A DNA stretch of 63,291 nt, from the NCBI RefSeq assembly GCF_001039355.2, contig NW_019775458.1, positions 605,342 to 668,632 of the forward strand, in the 5' to 3' direction. Shown in pieces: positions 1 through 27,276 of this stretch (positions are counted from its first letter, which is position 1; each line of letters starts with the position of its first letter). The notes beneath the pieces were generated by a model. The model was not told where the DNA came from. It saw only the letters and a list, made by a program, of their open reading frames with translations, and made no database searches. The DNA comes from Lingula anatina. Lineage: Eukaryota; Brachiopoda; Lingulata; Lingulida; Lingulidae. A program made the translations under genes and the position numbers.

Positions 1-44
<44 letters not shown>
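1..44. repeat. (TC)n microsatellite at window edge
   Basis: Pure TC dinucleotide run, cut by the window edge. It lies in what should be the AHCYL intron upstream of the first visible exon. Confidence 0.95.
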
Positions 45-45
<1 letters not shown>

Positions 46-1139
46 TTGATTAAGAAGTAGAATTTCTAAAGTTTGATTAATTTACCAATCACTCAACTAT
101 CTTTTGCCTTTTGAATTAAATGTTACTTATTTGTGGGTGTTTGCATGCAAGTGGACCAAATATCAATTTGAAAATAGCATTTTATCACATGAAATAGAAG
201 ATATGACATCAAGTGGAAAGGGTTGAAGTATTTCTGCAGTCATCCTTAACACATTACCATGCATTATCTGACATTACCACACATTATCACATGAAACAGT
301 GCACTGGCATGTCTCTTCTCCATTTTTTCATCTTCCTTGAAGCATTTAAAATTAAAATTTACCGCACATACACTTACTTTCTAGGTAAACATTTCTGTGT
401 CTTCCTCCCTTATATATTATGATCGTAACACTTGAACACTTGTCATGAGGGGCCTGCTTCCTTAAAATGACCCCTACTAAAAGTCTGTTTTAACTTTAAA
501 CTAAAATTTGGGTTCACTTCAACTTAAATCACAAATGCAATATTTCATTTAGTTGAACCAATATTCATTTTTCTTGAAAAAGTAAGCTTTTTTTATCTTA
601 TAAATTTTGCATTTATTTGGCTGTGACAATTTTCGCCGAGTAAGAGAGACCTTGGATATAACAGTCATATTCAGTAAAATATTTTTGTTTACTAGTTATA
701 TGTGTTCAGTGCAGATAGCAAACAAATTTTTCATAGACCTGTTTTGCATAATAGTTGAGTTGAAAGTCTGTCATTGTGAAAACAGCTAACAACTTAAGCT
801 GGGTAAGTTGTGTTGCACAATAAATAGGAAATGCAACTCGCCCCATTTCTAAGGGTTTAAATTACTGTTAAACCCCTTGAGAAAATTGTGTTTGTCTTGA
901 TAATGATTTTTATTCTCACTGTGACAATAGCCCATTCAAGTTTGTCAGAGGCATTTATTATGGGCAAATCATTCGTAAAAAGTTTTAAGATTAACATTGT
1001 AGACTCCGCTTTATGTAATCCACTATCCAGGTTTTGTAGTCAAAGCTTAAACTTTTGACTCTTAGTGAAACATACTGGGTTACTTTCCAATGTATTTTAT
1101 TCCATCCTGATTGATGAAGTATTTGGTTCTCTTTTCCAG
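45..1139 (+). other. AHCYL intron (3' part), no exon seen
   Basis: AT-rich sequence before the first AHCYL exon in the window. It ends in a pyrimidine tract and AG at 1138-1139. I see no exon here; the N-terminal coding exon(s), roughly 77 residues by comparison with human AHCYL1, must lie upstream of the window. Confidence 0.7.
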
Positions 1140-15242
<14,103 letters not shown>

Positions 15243-17150
15243 TTATAAAGAAGAGAGTGGAAACCATGGGTGTCAACTTGTCTCCAAGTTTGTGTAATCA
15301 CTTTTTCACTGGCAGTTATATTATGAGGTTACTGATGATGTCACATGTGGTGCCAAGTGTGATGTCACACAGATGTGAGGTCATCAGTGATGTCACACAT
15401 ACATATTGTCATTAGTGATGTCACATAATATCCTGTGATGTTACCAGAAGATTTATTAGAAAATATTTTGTTTTCACCAGTGGACATTACAAAAAAAATT
15501 GTCATATATATTCAAAAAAAAAAAAAAGAGAATAAGTACGAGAGAAAAAATAAGAAAAAAAAGAAAACATAAATAGCTGTACAAGTCATTTTGGGCTACT
15601 CTGTACAAAGTAAGCACTGTACATTTGGATCATGTGATAATGTCAGCATTACACTGTATTATGGGGCCACTCTCTGAGACCATGTCAGGCTGGATAGAAC
15701 AGAAAATATTGGTTTATAATCCATGGTGCCATCTTTTAGTTAGTATTTATCATTGGAATTGACAACTTATGAGAGTCCTGTAGCTGAAAGCTCTTAATGG
15801 AAAAGTGATGTTGTATATTAGTGCATTTTTGGAGGTAATTGACTATTTATGATTGGAAGTGGCATAAGATGTAATTTATGAAATCTAAGGTAATTGATGA
15901 AATCATTTTGCAATGGATGCATTAGTATTTGGCTTTTGTTTAAGTGTTTATGATTGATATTAGCTTTTGCAAACCTTTGGGTTTCATTGAGGTGATAATA
16001 CAAAAAACATGTTCATCAATGAAATTGGATTCGTATTATGTTGATGTGACATTTAAATCTAAGGTTGATCATGGATTTAAAAAATTGCCAGCTAATTATT
16101 TTAAAGTCTTTTTTAAATGGCTGAAAGAGTAATTTTTGCAATTAAATTTGTTGTTTGATATATAAAGGTACTACATTTTGATTTCTTAATTGTTAAAAAT
16201 AACTGAGGAAATTAATTTTGTGAAAATTTTGATATTTAAACATCCTTAAAAGGATAAGGTAGTTGAAGAGGAAAAATTGAAAAGTGCCAATGGTGGCCAA
16301 ATGACCCCCAGTTGATATCAAAATCTAAGGAACAATAATGAAAATTTAGAAAAAAAAATCCTTTTTCATGCAGAATTTTGTGCCAATAATTTATCCTCTC
16401 CCTATTGCTTAAAGGTTTCATTCTACTTCAGTTTTTCTACTTTTGAGGATTTGGATTATTCTTATAAAATTATATCAATTTTTATGTACTACATCCAATA
16501 GCTTGTCAGTTTATTTTTCAGATTTTTCTTCTTTCTTTTTGGTTTGTGTTGAATTTATTCCTTTGCTTGCTTTTGGTTTGGCATGGTTTTTGTAGCTGCA
16601 AAGAATAGTCGTGTGTGAAATCGAGATGAAAGTCAAAACTGTATTATCATGAATTTGGAATATTATTCTTTCCTGTTGTTAAAGATTCCACTACCAATAA
16701 GGTTAATATTGCATTTAAACAACTTTTACAAATGTTGCATTTTATTCTATTAATGCATTTATAGTAATAAATGCCACCTTTGGTGTCATAGCAAAATGGG
16801 TTCTTCACTCTTGGAAAAATCTTTTTTGTGTGTTTGAAATACTTCTGGTGTGCTGCATTTAAAAATAGTGCACATTCTGTATCAGTGTAAACTGGACCTG
16901 AGCCAGAAAAAGAATTTCTTGAATTTTGAAGAAATATGCATAGTTATCTCAGCAGAAATTGTGAGGCAAAAGAATAGTGATCAAACATATTAAACAGTTG
17001 AATTATAAATGTTCGTCTTGTTTTGTATACATTTTATGACCAATAGTCCTTGGATTGCAAACAAGACCCGCAAATCAGAAGATACTTGTTATTTTAAGTG
17101 CTCTTTTAAAATTTGTTTTTCAGTTTAAATAATTCAGGAGCAGACAGAAT
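15243..17150 (+). other. AHCYL 3' UTR and convergent intergenic space
   Basis: No further coding sequence. It holds a cluster of TGATGTCAC motifs (15335-15444) and an A-rich tract at 15490-15570. AATAAA at 16766-16771 is one possible polyadenylation signal; the true 3' end is not determinable. NRF1 approaches from the other strand. Confidence 0.6.
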
Positions 17151-17172
17151 GTCTTGGCTGAAAAACATTAAA

Positions 17173-17178
17173 TTTATT
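17173..17178 (-). terminator. Candidate NRF1 polyadenylation signal
   Basis: TTTATT on the plus strand reads AATAAA on the NRF1 strand, about 1.3 kb after the NRF1 stop. Other AATAAA-like sites exist in this AT-rich 3' UTR, so this is only a candidate. Confidence 0.3.
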
Positions 17179-18473
17179 TGTCTGCTTAAGTATGAAACTT
17201 TACATCTTCACATTTAAATTACAATTTGTACATTAATGATAGGGCTGTTAAGAGGACTTGGGGCGCATTTTACCCAAGTCCGCAGACGAGCCTTCAATGT
17301 TCCCAAAGTTCCAGACTTGCGAAATTCAACACAACTGCAAACAGAATCTCCAAAGAACACCACAGCTAGGCTTGACACATACAGGACATGAGGAAATGCA
17401 AGCATCAGTAAAGTGAATGTCATCTTCAACTACGTTTGGCTATTGAAACACCAGCTGGAGCAAAAAATAAATAAAACTAGAGGATCAGAGAGGCGATACC
17501 GCCTCCGAATATTGTACCACCAGCTGGAGTAAGCGCATTCGTATAGACCCCCACATACACAAAATAAGGGACACAGCCACCAGTCTTGTGCTTGACAAGC
17601 TGTAAAAATGCAATCAACAAGAATTTGCAAAATATGCAAAAAATATATATAACTAAAAATGGTACNAAATGAAAATAAAAATGAGGAAAAATTGTATTAC
17701 TTTTACCAGATGAGGTGAATAATAAGAAGTATTTGAATAAAGTGTACCCTAGTTATTATAATGACTCATTTACCTAGAAGCATCACGTCATGCTTGCCTT
17801 CAAATAACAGTGCTTCAACAATTTTAAGCGACTGCCTGGAATTCTTTACATATACTTTAATTTCAGAATATAACAGGACAGTCATCAAAATTTTTGGTTT
17901 ATAAGAAAAAAAATGTAAAAGATTACGTAATTTTAAATACATGTGCTCAAAAAGATGTCTAAATATCTTATAAATTGAAAATGTAAAAAAAAAAAAAAAT
18001 CCCTGCTGATCGTATTAATTAATCAGTCTTTCGAAGATGTATTTTTCAAATTACACAGAACAAACACATGCAAAATCAATTCCTCTCAAATGTAATCATA
18101 ATTCTTAAAAAGAGATTTCAATGAACAACAAAAGCTAACTTGAGTTAAAACATTTAAAGATTCTTCATCTTTTCAAGTCTTCTCTCCATTTCACTTTCTC
18201 TAGAATGTGAAACTGCTTCTGTCACAGAATGATGCTCCATAAAATGTACTTCAGTTAAAAATAATGAATATATACAATGTATAATACACATTTACTCCCA
18301 CAAATGAAAAAAGACTAAAATGCTGTTAAACATCCGAGTACAAAAGATGAGTGCCTATTCTGTATTTAATGAGTTAAAATAAAGATTCCTGCTGATAAAT
18401 TCAGACTACAAACGGAGCCTTACTGACCTAACATGATAATAATTACGAAGACTTTTAAACGATTAACAGAAAA

Positions 18474-21400
18474 CTATGAACTGTCAGCTGAAGACACGGT
18501 GATGATCTCCACAGCATGCGTAGCGTCCGGTACCGATTCGCTGTTGCTTTCTTGTGACTCCGAGGAAGGTGCCATGGCAACATGAACATGCTGATTTGAT
18601 TGATTCATCTGGTTGATGTGTGAGACGACAGTCTGGTACATGGAGACAGGGATCATCATACCTAGGAGACAGAGAGGGAGAGAGAATAGATAACCAACAG
18701 GCTGTCTGTGCCGGAAAAACTCCTAAGCCTACTATACTGGGCCTTCTAGACACTCAAGTCCAACTAGCCCAATGCATAAAGTAGTAGCAAGTGATTGAAC
18801 AGATTGCTACACTCCATTATACTGACATTTGGCTTGAAGCCAGTGTTAACATCACCACTGATATGAAAGATATACTGTTTTTAGCACTATGCACAATATA
18901 TTATGTACAATATGGTAGTAGTCTAATTAGTCAAATTGAAAAAAAAAAATCCTCAGTCCCAATCTTTCAGGAAAATCGCAATGACGCTTAATTGGAAGAA
19001 ACACATGCACACACACACAGTTGTCTTCACTTACTGTGTCCATCTCCTCCAAGATGTTCCCCTGTAAGAATAATCTGCCCGTCATTTAGGGTTGCCTCTG
19101 CCAATGTTGCAACAGCATGCGTGGCCGCCTCACTGTTCATTTCCACAGTAACAGGCGTCTGCTGACCTCCTTGCTGATTGGCTGCAACCTCGGCCAGTGT
19201 CTGCACTGCCTGCGTGGCTTCATGCCCGTGGGGAATCTGACATCATAAAAAAAGAATAGGTGTGATAATCAAACAATGCTTTAATAAGTAATACACAAGT
19301 TATGTGCTTCACACAAGAACTCCAGTCGGAAATACGCAAATAATCAGAATAATCTCATCCCTGCTTAACCTTCAATTCAAATTAATTTGTTTATTTAAAT
19401 TCAAAGGAATGTCATACCAAACTTCAAACTCACTGCAATGGCACAATTCAAATACAGACAAAATTTGACACAGAAACATCTTTCATCCAGAAGTGTCTTA
19501 ACCTTTACACCAAAATTTGGTCTACTTTACTAATAACTTGATGCCAGTATAGAAATTGATAGAGAAAATATTCTTTATCTCCCCCCCCTCCCCCCTCCTA
19601 ATATACAAGGTAAACACTGGCCCAGGCCAAATGCCAGTTAAATTTTGTAAATTTGTTCATAACTTCTCTTCCCTCACCGCATGTACAACTGTGGCATGTG
19701 TACCATCTGGAAGTGTTACTACATTAGGACCATTGCTACCAGTGTCGATCTGTATAATCGACAGCGTGCCATCGGGGTTGTTAATCGTCTGCATGACGGT
19801 CTGTGTGTAATGCTGCTGGACCGAGGAGTTATTAACGTCATTGGATTCTGTGAACTCGGGAAGGAGGTCTTCTCGGCCGTGGTATTTGTAACAGTTCTTT
19901 ACTATTGTTCTTAGTGCATGGGTCCAGGAAACCTGAAAGTGATAGAATGGTATATTTCCCAACTGGCATACTTATAAATTTAACAATGACTGCCACTATG
20001 ACTTTTAGTGCAAAACACATATACAGACTAGGATTCATTTTGTGAGAGCACACACATTAAGGGATAATCTCTGGTAGATTGCTGGCAAAAATTTTAAGCT
20101 AAAAGCCAAGTTTTGATGGAGGAATTTCAAAATGGCTACATTGTATTTTTTGCCAAGAAATGACAAAAGAAATGAAAAGAACTTTCTGCACAGTGTTCAG
20201 CTGAGTTGTAAATGCTGGTTTTCCAGCCACTATGTCAATATCTTTCCACAAAAACCACAAAAAGGTCAGCTTTTGACCAGCTCCTTAAAATGAGAAAAAG
20301 CTACAAATCTCTACGTGTCATCCCCATCAGTATCAATGGTCATGTCACCTTTTTCTCTCCAGGCTCACACAGCAGAAACTGGCCATATTGATACAGTGTT
20401 TACCTACCCTCTTTTTCTCTTCATCACTTCTCACATCGCACCTGACGTTAGCCCAGGGTAAGTCCCCCGGCCACCAGATGGGGCGTGCTTCTGCTCTACC
20501 CCAGGCAGGCTTACTGCGCCCAGTTGAAAATTTCAGCATTTCCGGAATAAAAGCACGCAGTTGAGCCTGGGGATGAAAATAAAGGCCGAATTTTAAAACG
20601 CGTGTACCTTTTTTTTCTGTTCATCCGTCCTGACATCACTACGGACATTAGCCCAGGGAACGTCTTCGGGCCACCAGAGAGGTTTGAACTCGTCTTTCCC
20701 CCAGTTGGGTTTCCCTCTCCCCGTGGAATATTTCAACATCTCGGGGATGAAAGCTCGAAGCTGTGCCTGGAAGACAAGAGCAGCTGATGCTGATTCTTAT
20801 AACCTTGTCTGACTACCTAGTGGACAAGAGAAATGGATCAGTCTGGAATGTATGCCTACAAGCAATGGAAAGTTTAGGGGGGGTGGAATTCTTATTATCA
20901 GATAATCAGAGTTAGATAGCAAGGCTGGCATATATGCAGACAGTAAATCAGGATTTCCCTATACGTTTCAAAGAAGAACTTTAGTCCCAAAATTCATCAA
21001 AATTTTTTAATCAAAATTTAAGTTCAAAATAAATCCACAGTCAACCTAAAGTATTGGTTAAAACATTATCCATGTCTTTCTTATTACAAAACACGCAAAG
21101 TATTTCATTTAATTGAAAAACACTTATTTATTTTCGATCAAAGACTGCCATACACACACATTCTTTTAAAACCAGCGCCAGGTAAACTAGATACACTCAA
21201 CACCAAGTGGTACACAACATATTGATTATCCACAAAATCTTGTCTGCTGTTGTGCCTGTTAACATCCTAAGATCACAATGACTGTTTTTTTTTATCATTT
21301 ATAAAATATTTTATTATTTTATTGTTTGTTGGTTTGTTTTTGGGCATTTTTAAAGTTAAGCACAATATAGGTGCTGATAAAATGACAAAATCAGCTAAAT

Positions 21401-23184
21401 AAAAATCATTCTTTTTTTGCTGTCACTCACTGACATAAAACCATACGAGTGTTAGATCATTAAATCATTTTTTAAAAATCCTGGAAACTTATATCTTTAT
21501 CATCAAGGCTTACCATATCCAAAACTGTTGACAAACTTATATTGTACAAGATGTTTTTTTTAGTTCTAAGATTCTAATTTTGAGTCTCTCTCATAGCAGA
21601 GATAGAGAAAGTGGATTTTATTTGTAATGTTATGAATAGTTTGAAAACCAGCTAATAAAGCAAAATTTCCTCAACAGTTTTGGAAAGATCATACCTTGCC
21701 AAGTTGGTAAAAAGGAGAACATTGCTAAAATTGAAAGTTTTTTTTTTTTGCTATATCAAAGTTGAATGTGTTTTGTATGCTGTTAAATTTTTACCAATAT
21801 TAATCACAATTTCAATATAATTGTCTCACCTGTGTCATCTTATCCACTGGAGTAGGGATACCATCAATGACAAGAGGCGGTAATTCGTGAAGCCCCACGA
21901 GATCTGCTGAGGGTTGAGGAATCTGTTGAGACAGCGCCTGCTCCAATTCCTGCATAACTGTGTTACGACTGTTACGAACCTAGAAATAAAGAAAATTAGA
22001 TTAAACACTGAGCAAAAATCTGACAAATAGTACAAGACAAAATATGTTTTACTACTAGATGATGGCAATAAATCATTTAAATTAATCAATTGATCTGGAT
22101 TCAAAAGTACAGTCCGGTAAGATATATACCATATTGGTCTGAGCATACATACCACGGTTTCCAAAGGTTGTGAACCAAATACTTTGTAAGACTGTGTGGA
22201 CTGTGACGGCTTCCCAGGAGTACAGCATAATACCACAGCTTGCTGCCCTACTCGGGTTGTGAATTCATCTATGGTGGCTTTTAATTTCCTACAAGTTATG
22301 ACACCAAACTGAATAAAGACAAGTTTTAATGTTTAGACCTAACAAAACCTGTGGCACAAATGGTATAGTCATGGTTTTTAGTATATCAAAAGAAGAAGAT
22401 TAAATCTAAAGTCTGTATGGCCCTGCTTGGTTGCAAGTAACAAAAACAGACAAGTCCATATAAGCATCAACTTATCCTCTGACACCAAAAAAAAACTTTT
22501 TCTTTTGGTTAATATGTTATTTTTGTTGACCTCAAAAAAGTGATACCACACTGCTTTGACCTCCATACCTAAGTAACCTTGTTTGTTGTCTTTTTCTAAT
22601 AGAAGGGTTTGTTTCAAATGAATGTGGCCTTTTTCTTTTCCTTCCTGTGGCAATAGCAGCAGCTGCAGCAACACCAATGGGGCCTGAAATATTCAAATTA
22701 TCACAAAAGCCATGCTTTACTTCTCATGATACAAATAATAAGCTACAAAATCAATTCAGAAGTCTGACATAGTTATTTTATTTTTTTTTTCAAAAGACCA
22801 CAGCAGTCTCCATTTTTGTTATGTTTAACAGAATATTTGATAACGGGAAAATTACTGAAAGGAGTTTTTGTTTTCATGTTTGCCTTAAAGCTCTTTTTTT
22901 TTTTCAAAATGGGTGGTGATTGTAAATGTAATACAACACATCATTCTGAAACTTAATTCCCACTAATCAGGGACTTAAAAGTTCCCTCTAATACCTGCTG
23001 CAGCTAGCTGCGTGGCAACATCGTCCGATCCCAAAAGGTCGGTATGGTCAAAGGAGCTCTCTGGTGAGCTAGGCTCACTGTCCATATCGTCTGAAATCAT
23101 GGAGTGATGGCTCATGTTGTGGTGAAGCTGACCGCTGTTATTGATGGACGATGTGTTGATTGTCGTCACAACGTGGTGCGACAT
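18474..23184 (-). CDS. NRF1: Nuclear respiratory factor 1 (NRF1/Ewg/P3A2 family)
   Basis: Exons in transcript order: 23184-22995, 22683-22569, 22288-22153, 21979-21830, then 20766-20608 or 20566-20408, then 19932-19678, 19236-19035, 18661-18474 (stop TAG). With one of the two alternative exons the frame is continuous for 464 residues; human NRF1 has about 503. Visible landmarks: acidic SEPSSPESS segment, basic GRKRKRPH (about 77-84), NPSIRKRQQTRLL, TTRVGQQAVVLCC, FIPEMLKYSTGRGKP and WWPEDVPWANVRSDVR in the DNA-binding domain, VSWTHALRTIVKNCYK, NSEAATHAVATLAEATL and C-terminal IPVSMYQTVVSH. Family knowledge: homodimeric activator binding GCGCATGCGC, driving nuclear genes for respiration and mitochondrial biogenesis. 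ATG 23184 is preceded by an acceptor (CAG ending 23193), so the 5' UTR is split; a candidate upstream exon ends at 23601 (GTGAGT follows). Confidence 0.96.
20408..20566 (-). CDS. NRF1: NRF1 alternative exon, version B (diverged duplicate)
   Basis: Also 159 nt, 53 codons, phase 0/0, with a good acceptor (CCCCAG) and donor (GTAGGT). The product aligns to version A without gaps at 39 of 53 positions. Changes include Y13F, G18S, N21A, K24R, D25A, F27A, E34G (WWPED becomes WWPGD) and S43C, while AQLRAFIPEMLK and PWANVR are untouched. No stop or frameshift. The 41 bp between version A's donor and this acceptor are very short for an intron, which suggests the two exons are used as alternatives. Confidence 0.9.
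20608..20766 (-). CDS. NRF1: NRF1 alternative exon, version A (canonical-like)
   Basis: 159 nt, 53 codons, phase 0 at both ends, acceptor CCAG and donor GTACAC. Encodes the half of the DNA-binding domain running from AQLRAFIPEMLK to DEQKKK, including WWPEDVPWANVRSDVR. It is closer to the human sequence (YSTGRGKP, WWPED, SDVRT) than version B. Confidence 0.93.
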
Positions 23185-23601
23185 GGCAGCTTCTGAGACA
23201 TGAAGAGAGGAAAGAAGAAATATAAATTTTAAAACTATTGAAATAATTAAGTCATCATTCTCATTTTCATTACATTATAAGGTAATAACAAAGTGCACAC
23301 ATGATTTAAGGCAATGTATACCCAAAATCTAGTTTCCTTTTATCTGCTCATGAAAAACACACATTTTCAAATTTTCAAAAAGAAAGCTTGTCAATTTGCA
23401 TCCAAATCCTACTGAACAAATTAAGAGACTTGTAATATTAAGAGTATGCAACTGCACAGTGAAGAAAACAGTACAAGTGTAGACCCAGAATCAAAGAGTT
23501 TTTTATTTTTTATTATTTTGAAAAGCAATTAGGGAGTGGTTTCTTTCAAACAAGAAGCATTTCGACGAGGCAACATTTCAAAATCAAAGATCAAACTCAC
23601 C

Positions 23602-25493
23602 ATTCAAACTTCAAAAATTTAATTGTGGTTGGTGCATGGTTGATGGGGAGCCAGGTGGTGTGAATTGAGTAGATCTATTTCATTGTTATGTCAATTATTC
23701 AGCAGGGAAAGACTCAAAAAGCTTTGTCATCCAATTCTCTCACACATTCTACACTGTAATTTACATTTTCTCCAGAAAACTATGACTTCTGTCATGCTCA
23801 AACCAGTTTTTAAGGCAAGTTTGTTCCCCCCCCCCCAACCATCCCACACACATAAAGAACAAACTGATGAACACTGCTCTTAAAATAAACAGCAATATGT
23901 GAAATGTAAAACTTGCATTTTTTGACAACCGTGCTAGAAATGAATGTAACACTAGCAGACATAAACGTTTTCCTTTATTGGCCTACAATTGCTGGTGTCA
24001 TTTATGTTCGTTACAATCACCATATTGAATACTGCTTAAGGCAGAAATTCTTCGTTTCCTTGTGAAATTCCTCAGCACATATTCCCGTTACGTGAAAAGT
24101 ATTAAATATGTAAACATGCTACTAGTTTTGAGAAGCATTTTACGTTTTGTAAGACCAAGCGAATTTAAGTGCGCCCTAATCGAAAAATAATGGCGTGACT
24201 GCACAACAACGACCAGCAACTGACTCGCCCCCAGATACCGCCCATCGGATGAGAATGAGAGCGTCGTTTTGCGAGAGATATAAGCTAAAAAAACAATCCA
24301 ACATTTCTAAAATTGTCCCAGACAAGTTATCTTGAGAGTCAAGCGTGGTCTATCACTGGGGAACATTTGCGACTGCGCCAGAGTCTGCGCGAATTTGCAC
24401 CACTTTCGAGAAAGATGTCTGCTAGAGACAGGGGGTGATAATTCTTCAAATTTGACAGAATTTTCGCTTTGTTTTGTCCAAAAAGGTCAGTCTACTTGAG
24501 GCCAAGATCCATTTCACCAGCAGGGTGGTGTTGGCGCAGACTAAAAGGAAACGACAAATCGAGAATTTTCGACACAAACATTGCCGAAAATTTTTACTTT
24601 GAGCAGGTGCCCATTGCGACTGCGCGGGAAACAAAGACATACCCCTACCCCCACCACTTTTCTTCATAAATTACTTGGAATCTATCAGTTGCAAGAAAAA
24701 TCTAAGAACGGTACCATTAAGATGAAGGGTTAATTTACCGTTTTCTTTTACTGCCTTTTCACCTACCTCTTGAATGTTATAATAATAATGGTCAAATATA
24801 TCTCCAATTTCCAACAACAAGCTGCGCAATTTTGTCCGTTTGTAACCGCGAACTGAGCATTTTTTCGCAATAGTGCTGTAGAGGGGTAGCATAGATTGAG
24901 ATTAGCAAGCTGTAAGTAGGTCAATTTAACAGTTTTTGCGCATGCGTGCAAGTGACCTAATTTTGTGACAACATGCATGGTAGCTGGGGGTGTGCAGGCT
25001 GACTGAGAGGCATTTATTTTTCAAGTACTGCGATTTTATTTATATCATGATTTCACGCTTGCTTGTAATATTTTTTTAGTTTCATGTCGGATGGCAGGGA
25101 ACCGTTGAGGCAGCAACAAGTCTATTTGCTCGTCCTCTGCAGTCAGAGACTATTTGTTTACACTCAGTCATTTGTTTAGAAAATACATTGACTAGTATCA
25201 GAGATATTGAGGCTGTACTATTGTACTACCCTGTAATATGCAAATAATAACATTTTTTTCTTTTTGTCATATACAATGGAAAGTGAAAAAAGATGAAAAG
25301 GATTCATTATTCTTGAACTCATACTTTTCACATTGTGAGTAAAATTTTGTGGAAAAATCTAGACATAATCATCTGTTAAATTGCAATACCCTCAGACATT
25401 ATAAGGACAGTTACAAGTTAATACCAAAATAGTTTAAAATACACACTGCATTGCGCTTTACAATGGATTAATATTCCAGCCAGTTGTTGAGCT
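23602..25493. promoter_or_regulatory. NRF1/dehydratase divergent intergenic region
   Basis: Region between the first NRF1 coding exon and the ATG of the plus-strand dehydratase. 24160-24660 is richer in CG than its surroundings, with TGCGC-type motifs near 24366-24395 and 24613. AATGGCG (YY1-like) occurs near 24187, and TGCGCATGCGTG lies at 24937-24948. No TATA box stands out. Transcription starts are not determinable; a shared promoter is inferred from orientation. Confidence 0.5.
24937..24948. promoter_or_regulatory. NRF1-type binding site
   Basis: TGCGCATGCGTG matches the known consensus YGCGCAYGCGCR at 11 of 12 positions. It sits between NRF1 and the divergent dehydratase gene. Binding is inferred from the motif only. 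Confidence 0.5.
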
Positions 25494-27207
25494 ATGGCAG
25501 ATGAAGAACTAGATGCAGAAAAGTTGCAAGCAGCTGCAAAATTTGTTGAGGAGAGCCCCCTCTGTGTTAAGACACCCTTGATAAAAGATGCAGGAATTTT
25601 CTTCCCCACCCTCCCTACTCTACAGAGTGTCAGAACATTGTCTTTGAAACTGGAGAATATGCAAGTGACAGGTTAGTGATAATGAACCAATCAGTGATCA
25701 ATCAATCAATCAATCAGTACATATTTGACCGCAGTCAACACTCAACATCATTAATTAAGCAACACAAAAATAGATGTCCAGACCCTACAGAGGGTCTGAA
25801 AATTAATTTATCAGTGATAAATCAATATATGCTGTTTACAGACGGTCACTAATAATAACCAATATAACATGAAGGTAGTTGGTATCTGCAGCACGAAGTA
25901 AGAGCTTCTTTTAAACAACAGCTAAATACAGAAATATACTTCTTGCATTCCAATTCATCAGGGAATGAGATGCACTGCTTTTGTAGAAAGTAAACAACTT
26001 CAGCTATTGCTTAGGAAAAAAACTTATTCTGAGTGAGAAGCAGAGCTATTGTAATTTTCAGATATGTCTTTTTATTTACCTATAACAGTGCAGTCACTAA
26101 ACAAAATTCATGCTGTGGATATCATTGAAGACATGCTTTGAAGGGTATTAGTAGGTTAGTGATATTTTAAAAAAAGCTACTTTTATATGTTAAACAGTTT
26201 CATACCAAGATATTAATAGGGAATAACAAAAAATCAAAGGTGGCTTGATACATAGAAACACTGGAGTGCAGAAAAAAAGTCTTATATAAAAAAAACCTGT
26301 CACTGCCATTGACATAACAATAAACTTAATAAAAATGCTGAGATTATCTTCACTTTCGTCTCAGGTTCATTCAAGGTGAGAGGGGTCAGTAACCAACTAC
26401 AACACCTACCTGCCAGTGTGACCAGTGGAGAGACCAAATTGATCACAATGTCAGCAGGGAATTATGGCAAAGCATTTGCCTACGCCACTGCCAGACTGGG
26501 TCTTCAGGGCCTGGTGATTATGCCTGAGACAGCACCTGCCAATAGGGTAACTGTCATACAGGTGAGTATGAATTTAATGAGGATAGGGATGAGAATTTGA
26601 ATTACCACCAAAACACCTTTGGTCATGGGTGAGAAATAGAACCCTTTGGCAAAATATCATCGTTCGTCAAACACCGAATCGGTGATGGCACATGAAGAAG
26701 AAGAAGAAATGAGAACATTGATTAAGAATATATTATTTTGGGAAACTGTTTAATCTAAAAGATGATGCAATTTCAATAGGGAGGTTCTTTTTCTCAATCT
26801 GTGGACCCTCCCCCTTCCACCTCTCCTTAACTGACCCAATTTGAGAAATGTCTAGAACCAAGATCAAATTTTGATTTGCAGTGGAACTCTTCTGTCACCC
26901 ACCCACCTCCCATCTCCCCACCTTGGGAACATCCCTGCCTACAGGCCTGAGCAGTGAAAATACCATGTGTAGTTTATTATATTATATACGGCCGTAGCTA
27001 TTATTTAATTCCCATGTTTCTAGGACCTGGGTGCAAAAGTTGAAAGATGTCCCACTTCAGAGCTGGAGCCAACAGTGACAAGATATGTCAAAGAACAAGG
27101 GATGCTTTACCTTCACTCTTTTGATGACTTTAATCTTGTGGCTGGACATGGAAGGTAGAATTAGGAAGCATTTCGTTGTTTTCAACCTTTTGGAATTTTT
27201 TTAGTCT

Positions 27208-27276
<69 letters not shown>

